A stretch of 64,000 nt of DNA from the NCBI GenBank assembly GCA_003290165.1, contig QNQO01001156.1, forward strand, positions 62,001-126,000, written 5' to 3'. This stretch comes from Berberis thunbergii (lineage: Eukaryota; Streptophyta; Magnoliopsida; Ranunculales; Berberidaceae). Of the stretch, positions 1 to 10,540 are shown piece after piece (positions within the stretch are counted from its first letter, which is position 1; each line of letters opens with the position of its first letter). Both the position numbers and the translations under genes were made by a program. The notes under the pieces were generated by a model, which was given only the letters and a program-made list of their open reading frames with translations, was not told the origin of the DNA and did no database searches.

Positions 1-639
1 TTATATGGATTTTTACTTTTTTCAATTTTTTTACAACAAAAACAACGTTGTTCCCCCAGACTTAATCCTAACATTGTTATCAATATTGACAAATTAGAGC
101 ACATGCAATAAAAGATTTAAAAGAAAAAAAGCAAACAACAAGCAAAAGCAAAAATAACAAAAATAATGGGATAAAGAAAGCAAATTTAATTGAGTTGGCT
201 CCCACGAAACGCTTGTTTAACGTCGTGCAGTCTGACGACATCTCCTCAAAATAAACGGGAACATGGAGTGATATGTTCTCCACATCATGCTCCAAAAATG
301 TACCATAATAGAGCTTAAGTCATGCCTATTCACCTTGAACTCCTTATCGGTTGTGAAACTTTTAATTGTATAGTTATGGGGAAAAACATTAGTAATAATG
401 AAAGGACCAACTCATCTAGAACGTAACTTATCGGAAAAAAGTCGAAGAGGTGACTGGAAAAGTAAGATTTTCTGTCCAACAACAAAAGTCTTTTCACGGA
501 TCACGCGATCATGAAAAGCTTAGGTTTTCTCCTTCTAAATCCTTGTACTCTCATATGCTTCATTACGAAACTCTTCATGCTCATTCAACTGCAATTTCCT
601 ACGAAAACCGACATCAACAATGTTCATATTGTAACTCTT

Positions 640-1130
640 GATTGCCTAATGCACCCTATGTTCTAGCTGAACTGGTAGATGGAATGGCTTGCCATATGAA
701 ATCTGAAAGGAAGGCATCCCTATAAGTGTCTTATATGCCCACAAAACATCATTAAACCGCATGCTCGAATATTTGTGGGTGGGCTTTATTGTCTTCTCAA
801 GGATGCCCTTGATTTCGCGGTTTGAAACTTTAGTGTGTCCACTTGTTTGGTGGTGATAAGATGTCAAAACCTTATGTGTGACGTCGTACTTATTCAAATC
901 TTCAATTATACGACTGCAGAAGTTGGAACCTCCATCATTTACAATCACTCATGGCATTCCAAACCTTGAAAAAATGTTAGAACAAATAAACTCTACAACC
1001 ACCTTGAAATCTAATCAACGACAAGCAATATATAAATGAAACCATTAGAAGAAAAGAATGGACCCATTAAATCAATGCCCCACACGTTAAAAATTTCCAC
1101 ATTATGTATAGGATGTTGTGACATTTGATC
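640..1130 (-). pseudogene. gypsy integrase core fragment
   Basis: The longest open stretch (646-948, minus) encodes the second half of an rve integrase core. It reads NDGGSNFCSRIIEDL (a catalytic-site SDGGSHF-type motif), then HQTSGHTKVSNREIK, then LWAYKTLIGM and YGKPFHLPVQLEH, in the order known from Athila/Tat pol. Upstream on the same strand (950-1110), frames broken by stops still show NVWGIDLMGPFF and NGFIYI, the start of the core. Several codons are missing, for example part of the AYRTAYKTPIGM stretch, and the typical leading SD is ND. It is a dead copy with no sign of function. Confidence 0.85.
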
Positions 1131-1439
1131 CCTAGGGCTAAGTTACATGTCCTTTGGCATTGGTCAAAACTCATGCAAAGAAACCTAGCATCCTTAAGTA
1201 AGCCAACAAAATCCACACTCTAAAACCTTACAAGTTTTTCTTTGAGTTCCAAAATGTCATCCACAAGCATAAGAATGACAATATGTCAATATCGAATTAA
1301 TTTCTTAATCAGACACACATCTTCTAATCAATTGATCCACACAATGCTTCTACAAAAAAGGATCATGCTACTTTTTTGAGCTTATCCTTCTGAACTCTAG
1401 TCAAGGTGTTCAAAATTTATTTAGATATAAGGTAATTCA

Positions 1440-2154
1440 CAATATCGGCATGGTTCAGTTAACTTAACTAAAAGTAATTGCTCATTAGGAAAATTCTTTA
1501 GAATGGCAAGGGTTCCTCATTGAGCACCAATCGGCTTAAATGTTCGGCCACCACGTTTCCACTCCCTTTCTTATCCTTGATCTTCACATCAAACTCTTGA
1601 AGAAGAAGCATCCAACTTATAAGTCTTGGTTTCGCCCCTTTTTTCGTAAGCAAGTACTTTAAAGTTTCATGATCAAAGAAAATAATAACTTTAGTTACAA
1701 TTAAATAAGATTGAAATTTCTTTAAAGAAAATACAATAGCTAAAAGTTCTTTTTGGTCGTGGAATAATTCAATTGAGTATCATTCAAATTTCAGGAGGCA
1801 TAGTAGATGACGTGGATACATTTTTCCTCCGTTGGCCATGAACTGCTCCTAAGGCATAATATGATGCGTCGCACATAATCTCAAATAGAAGACTCTAATC
1901 TAGTAGCGCAATGATAGGTGTCAATGTCAAAAACTACTTAATCTTGTCAAACGCCTTCTGATAGTCCACACTAAATTCAAATGGCACATTTTTTTTGTAG
2001 GAGTCAGCATAGCGGTCCAGAAATCTTAGAAAAATCTTTGATAAATTGCCAATAGAATCCTAGATATCCAAGAAAAGAACGAATCTCTCTCACCGAAGTA
2101 GGAGAGGGTAAGTAACACTGAAGATCTATTTTAGCTTTATCAACCTCAATACCC
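1440..2154 (-). pseudogene. gypsy RNase H and reverse transcriptase end
   Basis: Minus-strand frames give the region after the RT palm: EVDKAKIDLQCYLPSPTS, then VREIRSFLGYLGFYWQFI and KDFSKISGPLC, the usual connection to RNase H. Further down come fragments of the RNase H domain, ending near a KHETLKYLLTKKGAKPRLI-like stretch at 1620-1670. Many stops interrupt it. The sequence stops at 2154, where a CACTA element begins, and continues without loss at 19187: joining the two sides after removing one CCC restores a SDRGIEVDKAK reading frame. Confidence 0.85.
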
Positions 2155-2460
2155 CACTACACCGAAAGGCCTGTTTAGCTACGCGGAGATGGCCACGGTT
2201 TAGAACCATTGGTTTATTTGCCACGGCAAAAAACCGTGGCTATAATGACCAACGGCCTAAAACCGTGGCTAAAAAAAAGGCCACGGCTCAAAACCGTTGG
2301 TTTATTTGCCACAGTAAAAAAATCGTGGCTATAATGACCAACGGCCTAAAACCGTGGCTAAAAACAATGGCCACGGCTCAAAACCGTTGGTGTATTTCCC
2401 ACGGCAAAAAACCGTGGCTAAAAAAAGGCAACGGCTCAAAATCGTGGCTACACTAAAAAC
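2155..2460 (+). repeat. outer CACTA 5' terminus, TIR and subterminal repeats
   Basis: A terminal CACTAC is followed by repeated units of the type CCACGGTTTTAAACCGTGG, here as GGCCACGGCTCAAAACCGTTGG and related forms spaced about 30-60 bases. Each unit is nearly its own reverse complement. In En/Spm-type elements such arrays are the binding sites of the TNPA-like protein. The first 35 bases match the right-hand end of the element at 39421 and the orphan end at 38149, which identifies this as the 5' type of end. Confidence 0.9.
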
Positions 2461-2462
2461 GC

Positions 2463-2895
2463 TGAAAAAAAATTGGGCGGGCTTTTTGGCGTTCGATTCT
2501 TTCCTCTCTCTTTTTACGCGCTCGAAGCTCCTCCTTCCCTGCTCCCTCCACTCGATTTCCACCTTCCCTGCTCCCTCCACTCGACATCGACCCTCCCTAC
2601 TCCCCTCCACTCCACTCGAAGCTCCTCTTTCCCTGCTCCCCTCCACTCGACTTCCCTGTTCCCTCCACTCGACATCCTGCTCCCTCATTTTCCCTGCTCC
2701 TTCCCTCGACTTCCCTCCTCCCCTCCTTCCCTCCTCCCTCGACTTCCCTGCTGCTCCCTCGACTTCCCTGCTGCTCCCTCGACTTCCCTCCTCCCCTCCT
2801 TCCCTGCTCTTCCCTCCTTGCTCGGCATCTTCAACCTCCAAACCATTTTGCGAAATCGATCAGCGATACTGTAGATTCTCTCGTACAGGTACTCT
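2463..2895 (+). promoter_or_regulatory. CT-rich leader of outer CACTA, probable promoter/5' UTR
   Basis: The motif TTGGGCGGGCTTTTTGGCG follows the subterminal repeats and is followed by about 350 bases of irregular CCCTCCACTCGACTTCC units. The stretch ends in a splice-donor-like CGTACAGGTACTCTCT followed by a CT run. The same layout, GCGGGC motif then CT-rich tract then AGGTACTCTCT-type donor, recurs in inverted orientation at 38500-38930 and, with diverged sequence, at 17290-17800. I infer a transcribed non-coding first exon and promoter. Long open frames across it on both strands are low-complexity artefacts. Confidence 0.5.
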
Positions 2896-3974
2896 CTCTC
2901 TCTCTGTGTGCTTTCTTTTGTGTCTTTTATCTTAGTTTTTATGGGGTGCTAAGTGTTTGATTAAATTTTTGAAGAGTGAATTGAAATGTGTTTGTATCTG
3001 AAGTGTATCTGAAATGTGCTTTGTGTGATGAAATTAGGGTTTCTACTCATATGTTCATAGATGAAGTATATCTGAAGCGTGAATTGTTTGATGAAATTAG
3101 GGTTTCTGAATCTAGAGTTTTTTTATTTAGAGGTTTTGAATCTCTAGGGTTTTTGGCAGTTGAATCCACTTAATGATCACACAAAGACTCCACTTAATTT
3201 CTACGGTTTTGAATTCTTACAGTAAAGAAGGAGGTGGTCCCAAGACTCCACTTAATGATCACACAGGGAAATTCAAAACTACACCAAATCGGGCTATCTT
3301 CGACCAAGTAAATGTAAAAAGATGAGACCGAGAATGGCCATGACTTAGACCACCTCCACTTTCACCATTGTCTTTGTTGCTAGGAATCATGAGATAAAAG
3401 TGCATACCACAAATTCACATCATCCCCCATTCATATGAAGCCCTTCACAAATCGAGGTTCCAATGTCCTCGAGAAGTGTCCACTGCTTTTGGACACCAAA
3501 AAAATCCAAAGGTACTCCTTAAGAGGCCTCATAGCACGCTAGTTATCAGGCCAAAAACAAATTCTATCTCCTCTTCCCAGGGAATGCTTGTTACAAATCT
3601 TGAGAGATTTCAATATTGGTGAAAATCATTTAATTCACAAGACCCTTCTTTTGGATAGGAGTGATGAAAGTTGCATTCAACTGCCCATCCAAAAAGTAGG
3701 TGCTTTAGAAATCCCAAACTACCTCCATGAACAGATTCCCTATATAAATGTCAACATGCCTCAAAAAACCAATTGGGAAACCATTTTTGGCAGTTTGTTT
3801 CATCCAATTGTTTGATGAAATTGGGAAACCATTTTTGGCAGTTTGTTTCTGTTACTTGATCCAGTTAGACGTCTATTTTTGTCAAAATATAGCTCTCTTT
3901 TTTCAAGAAATTTTGTTCGTGTAATTTATTTGTTTGCCTCCTAAAACTAAAATAGATTCATTTTCCTGTTGTAG
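2896..3974. other. outer CACTA interior, no recognisable gene
   Basis: Contains a short direct repeat (GATGAAATTAGGGTTTCT near 3028 and 3090, about 60 bases apart) and two copies of a CACTTAATGATCACACA motif at about 3167 and 3251. The open stretch at 3588-3815 (+) has no family I can name, and the minus strand here is full of stops. Possibly captured intron and UTR DNA. Confidence 0.4.
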
Positions 3975-4056
3975 GATAATTGCCTTGCGAAAAGCAGAGA
4001 AAGAGGAAGATAGAAAAGCAAGGGAGAAGATTCATTAGAAACTCGAAGAGGATAAG
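3975..4056 (+). pseudogene. captured exon of a UBX/UBA-domain protein gene
   Basis: The exon is bounded by a clear acceptor (TTCCTGTTGTAG) and donor (GATAAG followed by GTATATG). It encodes IALRKAEKEEDRKAREKI, then H, a stop, then KLEEDK. This charged helix resembles the segment ahead of the UBX domain in plant UBX-domain proteins (p97/CDC48 adaptors), where RQKLEEDKAERRR is typical; the stop looks like a CAG to TAG change. Only one exon is present, in the same direction as the carrying element. The short charged motif makes the family call moderate. Confidence 0.5.
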
Positions 4057-4502
4057 GTATATGTTGAATTCTCAACTTATCTTTTATTGAGGTATGATCG
4101 AAGAATAATTTGTTTAAGTTCATACTTCATAAACACATTTAATGAGGCTGAGAATTCTTAATTTATGTTGAATTCTTATTATTGTTATTACTAATATTAT
4201 TATTATCATTATTATTTTGGGTGGCCTTCTTTTACTTGAGCATATATCTAGTATGGACTGTATAGTAGACCTTATACATGACAATTTTTCTGTTTTTCAA
4301 AAACTCCCTTGAGATTGGTCTGCTAAAATAGTAAGAACCTTTACATTAAATTAAATCCTAGAAAAAATTAAGCTATCAAACATGTAACCCTTTGAACATT
4401 GCCCTGTAATATTGAAACCTAACTTGTCGAACCAATCTCACGCAATCTTCAAGGAGCAAAAATTGCAATTATACAGCTGGACTCCTCGGGATATTAAATC
4501 TC

Positions 4503-5470
4503 TGATGAACTAAAACTGATTGGAAAGATGGAGGTAGTGTCAATAAAAGCATATCTTTATTTCTATTTGTTTTCTCAAAACAATTCTTGGATGAACACCT
4601 CGTTATACTAGCGGTAACCTAGTATCGGCACCATTCTCTTGAACTGTTCAAAGAATTATCTTCAAATGATTATTGTTATTCTTGTCTATTTTTATCTGTG
4701 TGTTTTACTATTTTTGCATGTTTTTTCTCCTAAGTTCAACTATCTGCTCTAGACTGTAAGTTTAGTTTGCTTTTTGAAACCTAGTAGTCCTGGGTGCAAA
4801 ATTGGTATCAGATGAACTGAAACTGATTGGAAAGATGGAGGTAGTGTCAATAAAAGCATATATTTATTTCTATTTGTTTTCTCAAAACAATTCTAAGAAA
4901 AATTCTTGGATTAACACCTCGTTATACTAACGGTAACCTAGTATCGGCACCGTTATCTTGAATTGTTCAAAGAATTATCTTCAAATGATTATTGTTATTC
5001 TTGTCTATTTTTATATGTGTGTTTTACTATTTCTGTATATTATTTCTCCTGTGTTCAACTATCTGTTCTAGACTGTAAGTTTAGTTTGCTTTCTGAAACC
5101 TAGTAGTCCTGGGTGCAAAATTGGTATCAGATGATCTGAAACTGATTGGAAAGATGGAGGTAGTGTCAATAAAAACATATCTTTATTTCTATTTTCTTTC
5201 TCAAAACAATTCTAAGAACAATTCTTTGATGAACACCTCGTTATACTAGCAGTAACCTAGTATCGGCACCGTTCTCTTGAACTATTCAAAGAATTATCTT
5301 TAAATGATTATTGTTATTCTTGTCTATTTTTATCTGTGTGTTTTACTATTTCATTATGTTTCTCCTGTGTTCAACTATCTGTTCTAGACTGTAAGTTTAG
5401 TTTGCTTTCTAAAACCTAGTAGTCCTGGGTGCAAAATTGGTATCAGATGAACTGAAACTGATTGGAAAAA
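4503..5470. repeat. three tandem copies of a ~315-bp unit
   Basis: The motif GATGAACTGAAACTGATTGG recurs at about 4505, 4812, 5131 and 5448, each copy followed by the same sequence (GGTAGTGTCAATAAAA, ACACCTCGTTATACTA, AGTATCGGCACC, CTAGACTGTAAGTTTAG, GTCCTGGGTGCAAAATTGG). Copies differ by scattered substitutions and small indels (10-15 bases in the AACAATTCT stretch). The third copy is followed by the first few tens of bases of a fourth. No coding potential is seen. Confidence 0.9.
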
Positions 5471-5774
5471 TTGAGGTAGTAGGGTACTCCCATGTATTCC
5501 ATGTCTATTGAATACTAGTTGATTAAGCAGACACTCTTATATATTATTTTAGTTGATTATCCTCTTTGGTTGAGACCAATTATTTTGTCTTTGTTTCTTA
5601 TTTTGACTTTTGAGTTGGGAAAGGGAAGCTTTGTAGCTAAGTATTCAGATTGGTTTTTCCAATGCTTTATAAAAATCTATTTGTGGTGATATGTTGTGGA
5701 AGGAAACTATCGATAAATGTAGTGTATATAGTTGTCTCTTATTTCTTTTTGTTTGATAATGGTTAATATCTATA

Positions 5775-7391
5775 ATGTCATTGGTAGAAATGGGTAGTAC
5801 TCGCGGCAATCTCTCCACCAATGATGTCACTACATCTACAAATGATGACAGTGAAGTTAAAAAGACCATACAGTTCAATGTCCATGGTTTAGCAGTTGGA
5901 CCTGGTGCTAGAAATTTCAATAAACACATTGGAAAGCTTGTTGAAACCTTTGTGCCCATCAAATTCAAGGGTTGGCACCATGTTACTGACAACTACAAAG
6001 AGGATGAGTGGAATGGCCTCAAGGTGAGATTTTACATCATTGATTTTCATAATGTCTTATTTTATTGTCAACTTATATCTCAATGGCTTATTTGCAGCGT
6101 GAATACGACATCCCAAATTATGTGAAAAGGAATGTGCATTTGAAAATGCCAGAATATTTCAGAAGGTTTAAGGCAGATCTTAGGAAGGACTATTTGGATA
6201 AGTATCCTACCATTGAAGAACAAGAGAAGCATGTTCCAAATGGTGTAAGAGATGTGGATTGGAAGGAGTTTGTTCGCTATGAGAGCACCCCTGAAGTGAA
6301 GGCAATTAGAGCCCAAAATGCCAAAAACAAAAAGGCTTCAAAGTATGTATGGGGGGTGGCCAAAAGAGTGCTGCAGAAGTAGAGTATGAAATGGTAATTG
6401 AGTTTCTAGCTACTAGTACAATAATAACCATTTCACTATATAGGCTGAGACTAATCTTTCAAGTATATAGGTTGAGAAGAACCCTGATGGGGAACCAGTC
6501 ACACGCTATGATATATGGATTGCTTGTCACACGAGAAAGGATGGAAAACCCACGCATGGTGCTGAACTATAAATGGTATGTGCCCAATGTTGTCATTTAT
6601 ACACAATTCTTAATTTACTTTGTAGTTGTTTGAATATTATTTGTGTCCAGTGTTATTTTATTTTATCATTCTTTTGAAGGAACAAGTTAAAGCAAAAAAG
6701 GCCGCCTTGCAAGAATCTTCAACCCAGGGTACCACTGTCCTCACTATTGATAATGATTCTCTAAGCCAAGTGTTTGGCCAAGAAAAAAGGGGACGTGTTC
6801 ATTGTGTTAGAACCACCGTCTCTCAAAAGGAAGTATGATGCTTCACTTCCCGCTCGTTCATTGCTTTTCGATAAAACATTGGAAGTAAAAAAAATTAGCA
6901 AAAAATATGATAGATTGGAAGAAAATGTTCAATGGATACGAGAGAGACTTGAAAATGGAACTTATGTGAGACCATCAGCAAGTAAGGGAACACAAGGAGG
7001 GACACAAAGAACTGAAGATACATTACCTCCATCGACAAGGCAACCAGAAAATCCATTACCTCCATCTCCATTACCACCATCTTCTCAAGGTTTTGCGAGG
7101 TTTCCTTCTCCAAGCAATCTTGTTCCTTCAGTGTCAAGAACTTACAAAGCTTGTGATTGGCATAAGAATGTCATTGCGATAACAATAGAGGTTGTAGATC
7201 ATATCCATCGATTCTCTTGCGATTGCCATGGATCATTGAACCCTGCAACAGAGATCAGACTTTCCTTATGCTTCAAATATATGGCTGAGGTGAAACTTTA
7301 CAAGAGTGGTCCAAAAGGAGACATGATGGGGGATTTGGACGTTGGTGATTTCTTCGTATGGTGTAAAAACCATGTGGAACTTGATGATTGA
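5775..7391 (+). pseudogene. TNPA-like CACTA protein (Transposase_24 family), broken
   Basis: A non-catalytic CACTA protein that in this superfamily binds the subterminal repeats. Exon 1 (5775-6024) is acidic and contains NVHGLAVGPGARNFNKHIGKL. The donor GTGAGATT and acceptor TTATTTGCAG lead into exon 2 (6098-6354) with REYDIPNYVKRNVHL and KYPTIEEQEKHVPNGV. The frame shifts at a run of six G at about 6350 (KYVWG to GGQKSAAEVEYEM). Later come NPDGEPVTRYDIWIACHTRK and DGKPTHGAEL, then a stop at about 6572, QVFGQEKRGRVHCV at 6755-6810, and a coiled-coil-like KKISKKYDRLEENVQWIRER near 6890-6950. The C-terminal ~90 residues (7140-7391) do not resemble the family and may be fused foreign sequence. 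Confidence 0.75.
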
Positions 7392-7574
7392 TAGTTACAA
7401 CTATGTTGAAAGCAATGTAATGGTGGCAACAAAAGAGGAGCTGAGTAAAATACACTACAGGCACGTGATTGTTCATTTTAAGGTAAATTGCCCCCTTCTA
7501 TCATGGAGTCTACGCTCTGAATAAAAAAAAGCAAGAAAGAGCTTATGAATTAATTCATTTGATCGTATATGCAG

Positions 7575-7705
7575 GATCACAAGGACAGAATCTTGCACTG
7601 AACTATCTCAAAGTCATGAAGCACAACTGCAGAACCTGTTGCTCATGTCCATGCTTCCTAAGGATGATACAGATGAAAGGGACTGCATTTTGGAGGTGAG
7701 AGCAG
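7575..7705 (+). pseudogene. captured exon of a peptide chain release factor 1 (organellar RF1 type)
   Basis: From 7600 the plus strand reads ELSQSHEAQLQNLLLMSMLP, then KDDTDERDCILEVRAG, ending at a donor (AGCAG then GTAATAC). Plant mitochondrial-type RF1 has LLLPKDDADERDCILEVRAG immediately before the TGGEEA segment of its PCRF domain, so this is one exon from that domain. It should lie upstream of the GGQ peptidyl-hydrolysis motif, which is absent. RF1 releases the finished peptide at UAA/UAG in organelle ribosomes; this fragment cannot. Same strand as the carrying element. Confidence 0.7.
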
Positions 7706-8191
7706 GTAATACATGAGCATCTTCTTTTCTATCTTAATTTATAAAAAACAAAAAAACAAACTTCTTCAGGACGTGCGTATGTGAATACTTTCTTCCTTCC
7801 TTCACTTTGGTTTTGGATAGATAAGTTATCATGCACGAATTAGCTACAAATCAATTTGTCATGTTGGTTTATGGAGCTGGTGCTTATAACATTATTCTGC
7901 TGCTCTGGTTGCTTACTACTGCTACTTATACTACTACTTTTGGTTTAGTAAATGGATTGACATATTGATTGAAAGTGTTTCTTCATTCAATTAAAAAAAC
8001 TAACTTATTGTTTATTGCAATCTGAAATCATATCCCTGCACTTCAAATGGAATGAATTGTTAGTGATCATGGTGAAGGTCACCACACTGATTTCATTCTA
8101 AGTTTCACCACCGGATCTCACCACCAAACACCTCCACCACCTCAGATCATCCACCTCCATCGCCACTCATAACTCAGTTGCTTGTATCAGT

Positions 8192-8263
8192 GTTTTCCCT
8201 AGTGCAATGGAGAGGGCTATCAAGGATATAATGGCTCCTATAGTTCAGCGCAGTGTCATGATA
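8192..8263 (+). pseudogene. captured fragment of CCR4-NOT subunit NOT1
   Basis: The plus strand encodes VFPSAMERAIKDIMAPIVQR followed by SVMI. Plant NOT1 has the conserved helix (I)AMDRAIKEI(M/V)..IVQRSVSIA in its central region, where the next residues lead to TTKELVLKDYAME. The match is short but very characteristic. NOT1 is the scaffold of the cytoplasmic deadenylase complex. After SVMI the similarity stops abruptly (IGPQSDLLIQ), which suggests a breakpoint within the exon. Upstream (8070-8180) is a proline/histidine-rich, probably unrelated stretch. Confidence 0.65.
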
Positions 8264-8545
8264 GGCCCCCAATCAGATTTACTTATACAAGGAAAAGGCA
8301 TAGAGAAACAAAACAGTGAATAGGGAGTAATCTGTTGATTGCTCTGTCAGTGAAGGGTGATTTTAGCTAGAGCTTTACAACCTGTTATTGGATTATTGAG
8401 GTACTAAAATTTAATTTTGTTTATTCCCTTTTTTATACTAGAATAGTGGAATGCAACTTCTGGTTCTTTGTCTTGTGTATCTTTCATGTCGATAGAAAGT
8501 TGCTTAAAACCTCTTTCACCCACTCAAGCTTTTTTGTTACGAGGC

Positions 8546-8632
8546 AGTTCTTCTTGTTCTGAAAGCCAAAGGGAGGCAGCTTTGCTACTTGGGCAGTTTG
8601 CTGCTACAGATTCGGAAGGTCATACTTCTGAG
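8546..8632 (+). pseudogene. chimeric exon: ARM-repeat (ARIA-like) joined to HOS15-like WD40 sequence
   Basis: The frame reads SSCSESQREAALLLGQFAAT and continues DSEGHTSE up to a donor (CTGAG then GTTTGTTG). SQREAALLLGQFAATDS is characteristic of plant ARM-repeat/BTB proteins of the ARIA type, where DCKVHIVQ follows. EGHTSE is the start of the first WD40 blade of HOS15/TBL1-like proteins, whose next exon (8726) starts VFACAWSP. The two sources join in frame at the shared DS/SE, with no intron between them. A possible acceptor (ACGAGGCAG) lies at 8538-8546. Confidence 0.7.
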
Positions 8633-8725
8633 GTTTGTTGACAATACTTAACATGCATTTATTTTTCAACCCCTGCCCGTACTCGCATCTATTATAAAAT
8701 TATATGACATCATGTTCTCAACAGG

Positions 8726-10348
8726 TTTTTGCTTGCGCATGGAGTCCAGGGGATTCACTTTTAGCATCAGGGTAAGTAGAAGTTCACTTGAGCAATGTGC
8801 TCAAAGGACACATTTGTTGATTGTTGTATGTGAATTGGAATTCTAGTTATGGCCTATGGGGCTTGAAATCTCTTAGGTTTTTTTTTTTTTTTTTGTAATT
8901 CTCTGAAGCTGCCTGTCTGACTCCCTTGCTTTGTTTATTCTTCACTCTTATAAATGTTGGCCTCAAACCTCATTAGCAAATAGTAATATAAACGGTTCTT
9001 CATTCTTGTAAAAGCAAGATGTGTTTTGCTGAAATTTCTCTAGAATTTGGTTTTTACACTTTCTGAGAACAATATGGTTTTACTAGGTCTGGCAATTCTA
9101 CAGCACGGAGTCACTTTCGCTTGTATAAGTTAATATGACCTATATTATTGCAACTCCAACTCTTGATGTTGATTGGCGAAATAATGCTTCATTTGCCACA
9201 TGTTGAACGGACACCAATATCTTCATTTGTAAGATTGGAGAAAAAACCCTATTAAAACCTTTTCTGGTCATCAGGTTTGTTGTTTCTACGATTGATTATT
9301 GCATCTCTTTTTGTGCAAAATAATTGTGTGGGTATCTAGTTCTTTTTGTCATTTCTTGCATGTGATTAGGGAGATGACCTTCATCCTCGTGTTTTTCTCA
9401 AAAAAAATTAAGGGTGGAATTAACTACTTTTTATTGCCTACAAATATCAGCTTGATGGCATCATCACTACTTTTTTAGTTATCTTAGTTTGCTATTTCGC
9501 TTTTCAAGGTGAAGTCAATGCTATCAAATGGGACCTAACAGGTCAATATTTGGCTTCATGCTCTGATGATTGCACTGCCAAGGTGATTGTTACTATTTGG
9601 TTTGCAAGTACTTAAGCATTTTATCTTAGTGAAATTTTCTTGTAAAGCTCTATGCTACAATTCTTTGGTGGATTTGCATATGAGAAATTTCATACATCAA
9701 ACAGACCCACATTATTTTTTTGGAAGGCAATAGGGCCGCCGGTGGGTATAGAACCCAAGACGTGGGGGTTAAACCCCCACAGCCTTAACCATCCAACCAG
9801 GCTATTAGCAGTGTTTGAAAGATGTTTTTGTGTTAGATTTCCTAATTCTAAGCCATTTTCAGGTTATAGCTTTTACTAAAAATTTAGGGTTGTCGTTCTG
9901 GAGGAACCTTTTCTGATATATTTCATTATGCAAATATGGAGTATGAAGCAGGACACTCATGTGCATGATTTGAAGGAGCATACCAAGGTTCTATTTATTT
10001 ATTCATTTTGCCATGTATTACTGTTATTTAAAATTGCCAATGTTGATTAATTTGATATCTTGCAGGAGATATATACTATTAGATGGAGTCCTACTGGAGC
10101 AGGTTCAAACAATCCCAATCAGCAGTTAGTCTTGGTGAGGTAAAAATAGTCTCATAATTTAATATGAGAAAAGTATTATAAAAGCTATAGGAAATCTGAA
10201 TTTGGCTGGGTTATATACTTATAATTGTTTTTTTATTTTTATTTTAATAATGATGCTGGCATATATGCAGTGCGTCCTTTGACTCAACAATCAAGCTATG
10301 GGAGGTGAATAATGGAACGATACTGTACACCTTGACCGGTCACAGGTA
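8726..10348 (+). pseudogene. captured HOS15/TBL1-like WD40 gene, 5' part with introns
   Basis: HOS15 is a nuclear WD40 protein that links histone deacetylases to chromatin. Exon remnants in native order are VFACAWSPGDSLLASG (8726-8773), LDVDWRNNASFATC then TDTNIFICKIG with KTFSGHQ (9155-9275), [20 protein letters not shown] (9510-9580), IWSMKQDTHVHDLKEHTK (9930-9985), [20 protein letters not shown] (10063-10130) and ASFDSTIKLWEV then NNGTILYTLTGHR (10272-10346). Intron boundaries are kept, which points to DNA-level capture. The LisH region, some blades and parts of exons are missing, and stops and frameshifts occur around 9130-9230. The next intron is interrupted by a CACTA element at 10541; the last exon is at 17986. 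Confidence 0.85.
9705..9812 (-). mobile_element. tRNA-derived SINE-like insertion in the WD40 intron
   Basis: On the minus strand from about 9812 a pol III A-box-like GCCTGGTTGGATGG is followed about 35 bases later by a B-box-like GGGTTCTATACCC. A hairpin GTGGGGGTTTAACCCCCAC lies between them, and an A-run follows the 3' side (CCTTCCAAAAAAATAATG). The block lies in the interior of a WD40 intron and is GC-richer than its surroundings. It lacks a full cloverleaf, so it is not a tRNA gene. I could not make out target duplications with certainty. Confidence 0.5.
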
Positions 10349-10540
10349 TAATCCATCTTTTGTCTCTTCTTTGATTAATGTAAAGGTGTAGAGCTTTCTT
10401 AGTTGTTAATTGACCTATTTGATGGGATTCACCAACTAAAACTTGATCTGAATGATTTTATATTATCTATACTGGCCCATTGAACTAAAGTACATTCTAG
10501 ATGTTATTGGTAATGATCTATCTTTCTAATCTAGTAGATA

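Larger units (their letters stand above)
1..2154 (-). mobile_element. Ty3/gypsy element A, 3' half (decayed)
   Basis: Read on the minus strand this stretch runs from reverse transcriptase end through RNase H and integrase to the region behind pol. At about 180-250 the minus strand encodes VKQAFRGSQLN, resembling the pol C-terminal tail of Athila/Tat-type plant gypsy elements (a homologous tail lies at 55010-55080). Around 40-90 a GT-rich stretch matches the G-rich motif that follows pol in the element at 54800. The copy is full of stops and frameshifts. Its 5' half resumes at 19187, beyond the CACTA element inserted at 2155. The 3' LTR lies outside the window. Confidence 0.85.

Noticed and set aside
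2329..2935. Overlapping 130-190 codon frames on both strands in the CT-rich tract
   Set aside because: Serine/leucine/proline-rich on one strand and glycine/arginine/glutamate-rich on the other; produced by the CCCTCCACTCGACTTCC repeats, with no conserved domain.
9705..9812. Possible functional tRNA gene
   Set aside because: A and B boxes are present but no acceptor stem or anticodon arm can be folded; better explained as a SINE.
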